Of a DNA stretch of 64,000 nt, positions 8,501-15,689 are shown in pieces. The notes beneath the pieces were generated by a model that did not search any database, had not been told where the DNA came from, and saw only the letters and a list, made by a program, of their open reading frames with translations. The position numbers and the translations under genes were made by a program. The stretch's first letter is position 1. Every line of letters starts with the position of its first letter. This DNA comes from Lachnospiraceae bacterium (GTDB lineage: Bacteria > Bacillota > Clostridia > Lachnospirales > Lachnospiraceae), in contig BLMC01000003.1 of assembly GCA_011959805.1 (NCBI GenBank), forward strand, positions 38,507 to 102,506, in the 5' to 3' direction.

Positions 8501-10092
8501 TAATCTCACCACCACCGCATCATGATATCTATTCAATAGAAGATTTGGCACAATTGATTTATGACCTAAAAAATTCTAATAAAGATGCAAGAATCAGCGT
8601 CAAACTGGTATCGGAGGCGGGTGTCGGTACTGTTGCGGCCGGTGTTGCAAAGGCCGGCGCGCAGGTGATATTGATATCGGGTTATGACGGTGGTACAGGC
8701 GCCGCGCCTAAGAGTTCAATCCATAATGCTGGACTTCCATGGGAACTTGGGCTTGCGGAGACACATCAGACATTGATTCAAAATGGACTGAGAAATAAAG
8801 TTCGTATTGAGACGGATGGAAAACTTATGACAGGACGTGATGTTGCTATTGCCGCGATGCTTGGAGCAGAAGAGTTTGGCTTTGCGACTGCGCCGTTGGT
8901 GACAATGGGATGTGTAATGATGCGCGTGTGCAATCTTGACACCTGTCCAGTAGGGATTGCGACGCAAAATCCAGAACTGCGGAAACGTTTTAAAGGAAAG
9001 CCAGAATATGTTATAAATTTTATGAAATTTATCGCACAAGAACTTCGTGAGTATATGGCAAAGCTTGGCGTCAGAACAGTTGATGATTTAGTCGGACGTA
9101 CAGATTTACTAAAGAGAAAAGAGACTCTGCCAAAAGGAACAGTGAAGCTAGATTTAAGTTTAATTTTAAGCAATCCCTATCAGGCAGAAAAAGTAGTGTT
9201 TGATCCTAAGCAAGTTTATGATTTTGCGTTGGAAAAGACTTTAGATGAAAAAGTTTTACTAAAGCAGCTTAGCGGTGCTCTTACAGCTCGTAAAAAGAAG
9301 AATATTGAAGTGGAAGTTACAAATATAGATCGCTCTTTTGGAACGATATTTGGTTCTGAAATTACAAAAAGGTATCACAATACATTGGAGGAAGATACCT
9401 TCCATGTGCACTGTAATGGTGCAGGAGGACAAAGTTTTGGCGCGTTTATACCAAATGGACTTACGCTGGAGTTAGTTGGAGATTCCAATGACTATTTTGG
9501 CAAGGGTTTATCTGGTGGTAAACTGATTGTCTATCCACCCAAAGGTAGCAATTTTAAACAGGATGAGAATATTATTGTCGGCAATGTGGCACTGTACGGT
9601 GCGACAAGTGGAAAGGCATTTATCAATGGTGTAGCCGGAGAGCGTTTTTGTGTTAGAAATTCGGGAGCACTTGCAGTAGTTGAGGGCGTAGGCGATCACG
9701 GATGTGAGTATATGACAGGCGGGCGCGTCGTGGTGCTTGGCGATACTGGTAAAAATTTTGCCGCGGGTATGAGTGGTGGTATCGCATATGTACTCGACGA
9801 GAAAAATGATTTGTATATGCGCATTAATAAAGAGATGATATCTATGAGTGAGATTACAAATAAATATGATGTAATCGAGCTAAAAGAAATGATTGAGGAT
9901 CACGTAAAGTATACTGATTCTGCGAAGGGTAAAAAGATTTTGGAAAATTTTGGCGCTTATTTATCAAAATTTAAGAAGATTATTCCTTACGATTATGAGC
10001 GAATGCTCAAGGCTATCGCACAGATGGAGGAGAAGGGACTCAGTGCGGAACAAGCCCAAATTGAGGCATTTTATGCTAATATGCACAAATAA
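5551..10092 (+). CDS. gltB: Glutamate synthase, large subunit
   Basis: Makes glutamate from 2-oxoglutarate and glutamine-derived ammonia. At 1,513 residues it is full length. Domain order: N-terminal class-II glutaminase (nucleophile Cys23 in HDNCGIGAVV, exposed after removal of a 22-residue propeptide in this family), central domain, FMN-binding synthase barrel with the 3Fe-4S cysteines C1121, C1127 and C1132 (GCVMMRVCNLDTCPVG), and the C-terminal beta-helix (repeated GG-rich turns near 1,330-1,440). The small subunit gltD follows after 19 bases, so the pair forms an operon. The gap before gltB is 270 bases. Confidence 0.97.
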   Translation: MFDAKMNVPKAPLYRPEFEHDNCGIGAVVNIKGIKTHETVENALKIVENLEHRAGKDAEGKTGDGVGILVQICHNFFVRVASPLGIVLGGEREYGVGMFFFPQEELKRNQAKKMFEIIVEKEGLEFLGWREVPCTPEVLGHKAVECMPCIMQAFVKKPAAVEKGLAFDRKLYIVRRVFEQSSDNTYVVSLNSRTIVYKGMFLVSQLRMFFKDLQSEDYISAIAIVHSRFSTNTNPSWERAHPNRFIVHNGEINTIRGNVDKMLAREENMESVFLSREFHKVLPVINAQGSDSAMLDNTLEFLVMSGMELPLAVMITIPEPWANNKTMSQSKKDFYQYYATMMEPWDGPASILFSDGDIMGAVLDRNGLRPSRYYITSDDQLILSSEVGVLPIDMSKIMKKDRLRPGKMLLVDTIKGEVVDDDTLKEKYAKSHPYGEWLDSNLVTLKELKIPNVRVPAFSNEERQRMQKAFGYTYDELKTSILPMAKNGGESIGAMGVDTPIPVLSKTHHQLSHYFKQQFAQVTNPPIDAIREEIVTSTTVYIGKDGNLLHDTEKNCNVLKVNNPILTITDLLKIKNMKREGFKVEVIPIIYYKNTSLERAIDHLYVEADRAYREGVNIIILSDRGVDENHVAIPSLLAVSAMQKHLVRTKKRTSVALIIESAEPREVHDFAALIGYGACAVNPYLAQELIKELIDNRMLDKDYHAAVDDYNDAILHGIVKIASKMGISTIQSYQGSQIFEAIGIDVDVINKYFTNTVCRVGGITLQDIAKEVDDLHSLAFDPLGLATDLTLDSPGQHKSRGGGEEHLYNPATIHMLQQSTQKGDYALFKQYSNLIDHENSIHNIRGLMDFNYPKKRIPIDEVESVECIVTRFKTGAMSYGSISKEAHETLAIAMNLLHGKSNSGEGGEDLDRMVIGADGRNRCSAIKQVASGRFGVTSKYLVSAQEIQIKMAQGAKPGEGGHLPAGKVYPWVAKTRHSTPGVGLISPPPHHDIYSIEDLAQLIYDLKNSNKDARISVKLVSEAGVGTVAAGVAKAGAQVILISGYDGGTGAAPKSSIHNAGLPWELGLAETHQTLIQNGLRNKVRIETDGKLMTGRDVAIAAMLGAEEFGFATAPLVTMGCVMMRVCNLDTCPVGIATQNPELRKRFKGKPEYVINFMKFIAQELREYMAKLGVRTVDDLVGRTDLLKRKETLPKGTVKLDLSLILSNPYQAEKVVFDPKQVYDFALEKTLDEKVLLKQLSGALTARKKKNIEVEVTNIDRSFGTIFGSEITKRYHNTLEEDTFHVHCNGAGGQSFGAFIPNGLTLELVGDSNDYFGKGLSGGKLIVYPPKGSNFKQDENIIVGNVALYGATSGKAFINGVAGERFCVRNSGALAVVEGVGDHGCEYMTGGRVVVLGDTGKNFAAGMSGGIAYVLDEKNDLYMRINKEMISMSEITNKYDVIELKEMIEDHVKYTDSAKGKKILENFGAYLSKFKKIIPYDYERMLKAIAQMEEKGLSAEQAQIEAFYANMHK

Positions 10093-10111
10093 TATGGGAG
10101 GATATTGTGAA

Positions 10112-11605
10112 ATGGGAAAACCAACGGGATTTTTGGATTATGAGAGAAAAACTTCTATGGCGGAAGCGCCAGAAGAAAGAATCAAACACTTTAATGAATT
10201 TCGTGAGCATCTTCCTATGGAGGAACAGCAAAAGCAAGGCGCAAGATGTATGGAGTGCGGTGTGCCATTTTGTCAGGCTGGTATGACAATTGCAGGTATG
10301 ACTTCCGGTTGTCCGTTGCATAATCTAGTGCCTGAATGGAATGATTTGGTCTATACAGGAAATTGGGAGCACGCCTATAATCGACTAAAAAAGACCAATA
10401 ATTTTCCAGAGTTTACAGCAAGAGTATGTCCAGCGCTCTGCGAACATGCATGTACTTGTGGACTAAATGGCGATGCGGTTGCCACAAAGGAAAATGAGTA
10501 CGCTATTATTGAGAATGCATATAAGACGGGGTTGGCAGCTGCAAAACCGCCCAAAGTGCGCACCGACAAGACGGTAGCAGTGATTGGAAGTGGTCCATCT
10601 GGTCTTGCTGTGGCGGACCAGCTAAATAAGCGGGGGCACAATGTCACTGTATTTGAGCGCAGTGACCGCCTCGGTGGACTTTTGATGTATGGAATTCCGA
10701 ATATGAAACTTGAAAAACACATTATTGACCGTAAGATTCAAGTGATGAAGGAAGAAGGTGTTAAGTTTTTCACCAATACAGATATTGGGCGTGATGTTAA
10801 GTCGAAAAAGCTTGTGGAAGGATTTGACAGGATTGTATTTGCGTGCGGCGCCTCCAATCCAAGAGATATTAATGTACCTGGAAGAGACGCCAAAGGTATT
10901 TATTTTGCGGTGGATTTTCTGACAGGAGTAACGAAGAGTTTTTTGGATTCTCAATTGGCAGATAACAATTATGTTTCCGCAAAAGGGAAGGATGTTGTAA
11001 TTGTTGGAGGTGGAGACACTGGTAATGATTGTGTGGGTACGACAATCAGACTTGGAGCGAAATCTGTGATGCAGATTGAAATGATGCCCAAAGCTCCAGA
11101 TACTAGAGATGTAAATAATCCATGGCCAGAGTGGCCCAACGTTTGTAAAACAGATTATGGACAGGAGGAGGCGATTGCATTATTTGGGAAGGACCCACGC
11201 CTCTATGAGTCTACAGTCAAAGAGTTTCTAAAGGATAAAGATGGTAATCTTAGTGGTGTAAAGATTGTGAAACTTTTATGGGAAAAAGACCCAGAAACTA
11301 ATAAAATGAACAGTAAAGAGATCGAGGGAAGTGAACAGGTTATTGAAGCGCAGCTTGTATTGATTGCAGCAGGATTCCTTGGCAGTCAAAAGTACGTCGC
11401 AGATGCATTTAATCTTGTGCTAGATGCTCGATCGAATGTGAAAACAGAGCCAGGCAGATATAAGACCAACGTAGAAAACATCTTTGTCGCAGGTGATATG
11501 CACACAGGACAATCGCTTGTGGTTAAGGCGATTCGGCAGGGACGCGAATGTGCGCAACAGGTTGATGAGAGTCTAATGGGATACTCGAATATGTATGTAC
11601 AATGA
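10112..11605 (+). CDS. gltD: Glutamate synthase, small subunit (NADPH)
   Basis: FAD/NADPH subunit that feeds electrons to GltB. The N-terminal segment carries the 4Fe-4S cysteines (CMECGVPFCQ and CPALCEHACTCG). It is followed by the FAD dinucleotide fold (VIGSGPSGLAVADQL) and the NADPH fold (VVIVGGGDTGNDCVG), ending with the GDMHTGQSLVVKAI segment. The start at 10112 is chosen because GGGAGG lies 10 bases upstream and the protein then begins MGKPTGFLDYER, as in the family. The frame is open further upstream, but that part overlaps the end of gltB. The length of 497 residues is normal. Confidence 0.96.
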   Translation: MGKPTGFLDYERKTSMAEAPEERIKHFNEFREHLPMEEQQKQGARCMECGVPFCQAGMTIAGMTSGCPLHNLVPEWNDLVYTGNWEHAYNRLKKTNNFPEFTARVCPALCEHACTCGLNGDAVATKENEYAIIENAYKTGLAAAKPPKVRTDKTVAVIGSGPSGLAVADQLNKRGHNVTVFERSDRLGGLLMYGIPNMKLEKHIIDRKIQVMKEEGVKFFTNTDIGRDVKSKKLVEGFDRIVFACGASNPRDINVPGRDAKGIYFAVDFLTGVTKSFLDSQLADNNYVSAKGKDVVIVGGGDTGNDCVGTTIRLGAKSVMQIEMMPKAPDTRDVNNPWPEWPNVCKTDYGQEEAIALFGKDPRLYESTVKEFLKDKDGNLSGVKIVKLLWEKDPETNKMNSKEIEGSEQVIEAQLVLIAAGFLGSQKYVADAFNLVLDARSNVKTEPGRYKTNVENIFVAGDMHTGQSLVVKAIRQGRECAQQVDESLMGYSNMYVQ

Positions 11606-11822
11606 GCAATTTATTGTAAGTGTGCGAAATAGTCTTATATCGGCAGAAGTGATTTGTATGCTATTTTTCTTTTCCTAACTGTTTAAAATATACGATGCAA
11701 TATTGTGACATTAAACTTGTAAAAATTATGAGAAAAAATTTTCTAAAAGATGAAAGGATTTGTTTAGGATAGACGTATTGATAGTATAAAAACAAAAAAC
11801 AGGAATGTTAGGAGGAAAGAAA

Positions 11823-12143
11823 ATGAAAAAAATTATAACGAGTATGGCAGTTATGGCAGCAATATTTACTATAAGCGGTGCGACAGCATTTGCGACAGAG
11901 GCGACAATAGTGCCTGATAATCTGGAGACAACTTTAGATACTATCTGTAGTTATTGTGGAGCTACCTGTTCATTTGTGGATGCAGACGGCGACGGAATCT
12001 GTGACAATTATGGAACATATGGTGGTGGATTAGGAGTAGGTTTCGTGGATGCAGACGGCGACGGAATCTGTGATAATTATGGAACATATGGCTGTGGTCG
12101 TGGCGGACGTGGCCGCGGTTGTGGCCGTGGTAGATGGAGATAA
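11823..12143 (+). CDS. Small secreted peptide with two DxDGDG repeats and a Gly-Arg tail
   Basis: A 106-residue protein. A typical signal peptide (MKKIITSMAV...ATAFA) is followed by a short linker with a CSYCGATC motif, then two nearly identical 17-residue repeats (FVDADGDGICDNYGTYG) separated by GGGLGVG, and an Arg/Gly/Cys tail (CGRGGRGRG...). DxDGDGxCD is a calcium-loop pattern seen in many short Firmicute surface proteins. Calcium binding is inferred, and the basic tail may contact wall polymers or nucleic acid. AGGAGG 7 bases before the ATG selects this start over an in-frame ATG 18 bases upstream. No partner gene is evident. Confidence 0.7.
   Translation: MKKIITSMAVMAAIFTISGATAFATEATIVPDNLETTLDTICSYCGATCSFVDADGDGICDNYGTYGGGLGVGFVDADGDGICDNYGTYGCGRGGRGRGCGRGRWR
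11974..12093 (+). repeat. Two 51-bp near-identical direct repeats inside the DxDGDG peptide gene
   Basis: Copies at 11974-12024 and 12043-12093 differ at only three positions, all third-codon changes, with an 18-base spacer. The near-identity indicates recent internal duplication or gene conversion. Confidence 0.85.
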
Positions 12144-12185
12144 GAAAAGGTGACTCTATAAGTAATATGTTCGTCGAAGCTGATA

Positions 12186-12237
12186 AATACCGAGTATAAG
12201 TAGGAAAGATAACTTCTTTCTATTTATACTCGGTATT
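12186..12237. terminator. Long stem-loop between convergent genes (dispersed hairpin family)
   Basis: Arms beginning AATACCGAGTATAA pair over about 23 positions with two G-U pairs and a 7-base loop. It sits between the convergent peptide gene and the SpoVAF-like gene. Its inner core (AAGTAGGAAAG ... CTTTCTATTT) resembles hairpins at 5435, 28041, 52490 and 61778. No clear T run follows. Confidence 0.6.
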
Positions 12238-12249
12238 GTATAGACAGTT

Positions 12250-13662
12250 TTATTCCGCAGATTTTGGCAACCGATGACGGAAGAGTGCATGGCTAAGTTT
12301 CTGCCAGCTAAATGGTATCAGCGGATAGAGATAACTCTGTCCAGACACCATCTTGTTAGTGACAATAGCAGTAAAGAATAAAATAACACCTACGAGGTAT
12401 CCCCAGAATTGGAATATAGAGGTTAGTATTAGGTTAATTAGTCTGAAAAACTTAATAGCATAACCTAGTTCGTAACTTGGATGGGTATAATTGGCAATGG
12501 CAACAAACGCCATATACAACATGACTTCGGCATTAAACCATCCGCTTTTGACAGAAAATTCACCAAGAATCAACGCTGCCATTACACTCAGAGGAGTCGA
12601 TAGCATATTTGGGGTGTTGACTGCTGCAAGTCTCAGACCATCGATGGCAAGTTCTAGGATTAAAAATTGCCATATGAGTGGTACATTAATATCTTCTTTT
12701 ACCACAATAAATTCAAATCCGGCTGGAATCCAGTCTGGGTTCTGCATTAATAGCAGAAAGGTTGGAGTAATAAAATACGTTAGTATCAGAATTAGAAAGC
12801 GCGAAAGGCGCAGATACGAACCTGTAACTGGCGGAAAATAATAGTCATCTGCTTCTTGTATCATATCGAGAATGCTAATAGGCAATATCATTGCAGAGGG
12901 AGAGTTGTCTACTAAAATGATAATATTTCCTTCCAGTATTTGTGCCGCCGCGGTGTCTGGACGTTCTGTATACTTAAATTTTGGAAAAGGATTGTACCAT
13001 TTTGAAGTGTAAAGACATTCCGCAAGACTTTCTTGGTTTAGTGTCAATGCATCCACTTTAATATTGTTGATGCGATCGCGTATCTTTTTTAAAAATTCTT
13101 TGTCAACTCTACTGTCCATATAACAAAGTACAATATCTGTGTTGGACGCTTTTCCAGCGTTGAGCATTTCCATGCGTAAATCGGTGCTTCTAATACGACG
13201 GCGTATCAGCGCTGTATTGAATACGACTGTTTCCACAAAACCATCTTTGGAACCACGCAGAACCTTATCTTTTTCTGGTTCAGATACCCCACGGGCAGGA
13301 TAGGTGCGAGAATCTATCAGAATACATTGGTCAAAACCATCGATAATGATAGCAAATACGCCACATAGAATATTTTTGGCAATTTCATCAAAATCCTTCG
13401 TGAGGTCGACCTCTACATAAGGCATGAGCTGATTTAGTTTTTCTGCATTGTTTGGGAGGTCCTCGGCTTTTAAGCCCATTAGAAATTGCAAAAGTTTTTG
13501 CATTAATACATCTTTGCAAAAACCGTCAACAAAGTAAAACATAGCATTTTTATCGCCAATTAAGATATCACGGCTTACAATGTCAAATGATGTTTCTGCG
13601 TGAAGTAATTCTGTCAAATGTTTTTTATTTTCCTCAAAATTTTGATACATTTGTATAACCAT
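12250..13662 (-). CDS. spoVAF: GerA-family spore membrane protein, SpoVAF-like
   Basis: A 470-residue protein of the GerA germinant-receptor A-subunit superfamily. It has a cytoplasmic N-terminal half (about 1-240) and a C-terminal membrane half with several helices. The C-terminal blocks (IDGLRLAAVNTP, MAALILGEFSVKSGWF, NYTHPSYELGYAIKF, SYLYPLIPF) fit SpoVAF better than the GerAA/GerKA subunits, in which EILREAGIRLP-type text is usual. SpoVAF sits in the spore inner membrane and modulates germination with the SpoVA channel. It is normally in a spoVA operon but stands alone here. The start is uncertain: ATG at 13662 has its AGAAAGG almost touching, and the in-frame ATG at 13650 lies 13 bases from it. 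Confidence 0.75.
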   Translation of the reverse strand: MVIQMYQNFEENKKHLTELLHAETSFDIVSRDILIGDKNAMFYFVDGFCKDVLMQKLLQFLMGLKAEDLPNNAEKLNQLMPYVEVDLTKDFDEIAKNILCGVFAIIIDGFDQCILIDSRTYPARGVSEPEKDKVLRGSKDGFVETVVFNTALIRRRIRSTDLRMEMLNAGKASNTDIVLCYMDSRVDKEFLKKIRDRINNIKVDALTLNQESLAECLYTSKWYNPFPKFKYTERPDTAAAQILEGNIIILVDNSPSAMILPISILDMIQEADDYYFPPVTGSYLRLSRFLILILTYFITPTFLLLMQNPDWIPAGFEFIVVKEDINVPLIWQFLILELAIDGLRLAAVNTPNMLSTPLSVMAALILGEFSVKSGWFNAEVMLYMAFVAIANYTHPSYELGYAIKFFRLINLILTSIFQFWGYLVGVILFFTAIVTNKMVSGQSYLYPLIPFSWQKLSHALFRHRLPKSAE

Positions 13663-13897
13663 GCCTTTCTAAGTTATTTTGGTACGAATGGTCAGCACAC
13701 GAGTGTACCGAAGATGTATTCTTTTGTTCATATATGGATTCAGTATGTGTCAAAATATATATTTCATACATTTTTTTTATCTTTTATCCACCTAAAATTT
13801 ACTTTTTCATATATTTTCAGAATACTTGTTATATGTTTTATTTAGCAAAAAGCATCTCTATTTAATAAAAATAATAGAAAGAACAAAAGCAATATAG
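13663..13897. other. AT-rich gap upstream of spoVAF
   Basis: Very A/T-rich, with no credible gene; the open frames here are low-complexity Phe/Ile/Ser runs. It presumably holds the spoVAF promoter on the minus strand, which I could not define. Confidence 0.4.
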
Positions 13898-14132
13898 AAA
13901 ATATATCAGATTGCAGTATGTGATGATGATTCAACGACTTGTGATATGATGACAGAGGGAATTAAAAAGTGGAATCAAGATATTAGAATTTTTTGCTTTG
14001 CATCTGGGAAGGCATTGTTAGAAGCCTATGTTTTTTACGATGCGTTTTTTAGATATTGATATGACTGGAATAAATGGTATTGAGACAGGTAAACAGATTC
14101 GTCAAGGTGTGTTATTGCTCAGTGTTGTATAA
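13898..14132 (+). pseudogene. Decayed response-regulator receiver domain (LytTR-type) remnant
   Basis: From 13910 the frame reads IAVCDDDSTTCDMMTEGIKK, then RIFCFASGKALLEAY, the start of a receiver domain of the AgrA/LytTR type (DDD acidic pocket). After a T-rich run near 14045 the frame must change to continue FLDIDMTGINGIETGKQIR, which contains the phosphoacceptor Asp. It ends in a stop at 14130. There is no start codon, a stop lies just upstream, and the effector domain is absent. Confidence 0.75.
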
Positions 14133-14199
14133 GGAATTTGGCATCTTCCAGTCGATTTGTTTTATGAATAATAATTTGGTTCCAATTGTTTGAGGTAAT

Positions 14200-14328
14200 T
14201 TTTCAACAAGTGTACTTGAAAATCAGACAGTAACATGGGGAGAACTGCTGGCATCATTGGTGGTCAGCGGCGTGATTTTTGGGATGTTTTTGTTTGCAAA
14301 ACCATTTTGCAAGAAGAGAGAAATCTGA
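14200..14328 (+). pseudogene. C-terminal remnant of a membrane protein
   Basis: A 42-codon open tail reads ENQTVTWGELLASLVVSGVI and continues into a hydrophobic helix ending FAKPFCKKREI and stop. It has no start codon or upstream continuation. It looks like the last transmembrane helix of a lost membrane protein; the family is not recognisable. With the preceding receiver fragment it marks a decayed locus. Confidence 0.45.
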
Positions 14329-14394
14329 ATTTGGCAGAATGTATATTTTAGAAGATATCTGCTGTTTTTCCTAGTAGCATTCTTGTAAATTTGA

Positions 14395-14431
14395 CATATT
14401 ATGATAGTAACTATGCAAAAACAACAAGGAG
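14395..14431 (+). promoter_or_regulatory. Possible sporulation (SigE/SigK-like) -10 and ribosome site for cotJA
   Basis: CATATTAT at 14395-14402 resembles the CATAnnnT -10 of mother-cell sigma factors, about 34-40 bases before the cotJA start. AAGGAG lies at 14426-14431. The -35 element is not convincing, so this rests mainly on the known mother-cell control of cotJ. Confidence 0.35.
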
Positions 14432-14435
14432 CGGT

Positions 14436-14615
14436 ATGGATATGCAGGAATGGAAACCGCCAATGCCATATATGGAACAATTTCCTATTGCGATGGCATA
14501 TGTACCATGGCAGAAAAATTGTATCATGTACGAAAATCTTGATGAAGCCTTTAAGACAGGCACCGTATTCCCAGAACTTAACAAACCATTTTTAGGAAGG
14601 AGAGTAAAGGGATGA
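14436..14615 (+). CDS. cotJA: Spore coat-associated protein CotJA
   Basis: A small Pro-rich spore coat protein of about 60 residues with the family signature PPMPYMEQFPIAMAYVPWQ, then a conserved YENLDEAFKTGTVFPEL segment. In B. subtilis the CotJA-CotJC pair is deposited in the inner coat. The start is set at 14436 because AAGGAG lies just upstream; a second ATG two codons later (14442) has better spacing and is equally possible. The frame extends back to a TTG at 14391 without a ribosome site. The stop overlaps the cotJB start by four bases (ATGA), so the three cotJ genes are translationally coupled. Confidence 0.9.
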   Translation: MDMQEWKPPMPYMEQFPIAMAYVPWQKNCIMYENLDEAFKTGTVFPELNKPFLGRRVKG

Positions 14616-14902
14616 ATACAGGATGCAAACAATGTATGGAGGCATATACAGAGAGACAAAAACTTTTGTACGAAATTGGAAAGATTGATTTCGTGTTGAA
14701 AGAGCTAAACCTTTATCTTGATACTCATCCATATGATCAGCAGGCGATGGCTAGTTTTCGTCAATACAACACGCTGAAAAATAAACTGGTAAAAGACTAT
14801 ACAGAACAGTATGGACCACTTGTGTTAAGTTGTGTTGATATGGATAGTAGAGAATGGAAGTGGGCTATTCAGGATTGGCCGTGGGAAGGAGGATATAACT
14901 AA
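14612..14902 (+). CDS. cotJB: Spore coat protein CotJB
   Basis: A 96-residue protein of the CotJB family. It has a helical N-terminal part (LLYEIGKIDFVLKELNLYLD), the conserved HPYDQQAM segment and the C-terminal block with YGPLVL and WPWEGGYN. It sits between CotJA and CotJC in the usual order, sharing four bases with cotJA and one base with cotJC (TAATG). Its biochemical role is not established; it is required for coat assembly in some species by association. Confidence 0.93.
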   Translation: MNTGCKQCMEAYTERQKLLYEIGKIDFVLKELNLYLDTHPYDQQAMASFRQYNTLKNKLVKDYTEQYGPLVLSCVDMDSREWKWAIQDWPWEGGYN

Positions 14903-15498
14903 TGTGGAATTATGAGAAGCGTTTACAGTATCCGGTAAAGATTACCCAGACCAATCCGCAGATTGCACAAGTTATTATAAGTCAGTATGGCGGTCCAGAT
15001 GGAGAGCTTGCGGCTTCAATGCGATATCTTGCGCAGAGATACACTATGCCATACAATACTGTGACAGGACTGCTCACGGATATTGGCACAGAGGAGTTGG
15101 CACACTTTGAAATGATTTGTGCAATTGTTTATCAGTTGACAAAGAATCTCACGCCAGAGCAAATCAAAGAGTCGGGATTTGATAAGTATTATGTGGATCA
15201 CACATTGGCACTCTGGCCACAAGCAGCAGGAGGCATTCCGTTTAACGCTTGTGAATTTCAGTCTAAAGGTGATGTGATTACCGATTTGACAGAGGATATG
15301 GCAGCAGAACAAAAAGCCAGGACAACATATGACAATATCCTTCGGCTGGTTAAAGACCCTGATGTCTGTGATCCGATTAGATTTCTACGTGCAAGAGAGA
15401 TTGTACATTTCCAGCGTTTCGGTGAAGCGCTGCGAATCGCTCAGGAAAATCTCGATTCTCGTAATTTTTACGCATTTAATCCGGAATTTGATACATAA
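14902..15498 (+). CDS. cotJC: Spore coat protein CotJC, manganese-catalase family
   Basis: A 198-residue ferritin-like protein related to dimanganese catalase. Helix motifs with metal-ligand Glu/His are visible: EELAHFEM near residue 70, EQKAR near 138 and REIVHFQRFGEAL near 165. It is a spore coat component thought to protect against peroxide; activity depends on the species. It is the last gene of cotJABC and is followed by a perfect 18-bp terminator-like hairpin. Confidence 0.93.
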   Translation: MWNYEKRLQYPVKITQTNPQIAQVIISQYGGPDGELAASMRYLAQRYTMPYNTVTGLLTDIGTEELAHFEMICAIVYQLTKNLTPEQIKESGFDKYYVDHTLALWPQAAGGIPFNACEFQSKGDVITDLTEDMAAEQKARTTYDNILRLVKDPDVCDPIRFLRAREIVHFQRFGEALRIAQENLDSRNFYAFNPEFDT

Positions 15499-15545
15499 GA
15501 AAATCTTGTTTTATTTTATTGAAATCGTTCTCTATGAATATATGA

Positions 15546-15595
15546 TACAAAATAGCAGATTTGTAGAAAAATTATCGCAAATCTGCTATTTTGTA
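15546..15595 (+). terminator. Perfect 18-bp stem-loop after cotJC
   Basis: TACAAAATAGCAGATTTG (15546-15563) pairs exactly with 15578-15595, with a 14-base loop. The A/T-rich outer pairs supply the U tract in either direction, so it could also serve the convergent apbE gene. Confidence 0.75.
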
Positions 15596-15689
15596 TGTAC
15601 ACGGACATGGAAAGGAACTAAGCAGCCAAAGCTGCCGGTGTCCGGCGCACAAGTAACTCGATTGCACATGAACGCGGAAAGGTAATATG
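15592..15689. repeat. Dispersed intergenic element, copy B
   Basis: TATGTACACGGACATGG and, about 15 bases later, a small hairpin AGCAGCCAAAGCTGCC followed by GGTGTCCGGCGCACAAGTA. The segment at 52431-52496 aligns along its whole length with this (TATGCACACAGGCAT, CAGCAGAAGTTGGCG, GTGTCTGGCGTGTAAGTA). The gap before gltB has weaker matches to both ends. Confidence 0.45.

Noticed and set aside
13618..13845. 75-codon + strand open frame overlapping the spoVAF start
   Set aside because: Low-complexity Phe/Ile-rich translation of A/T-rich intergenic DNA.
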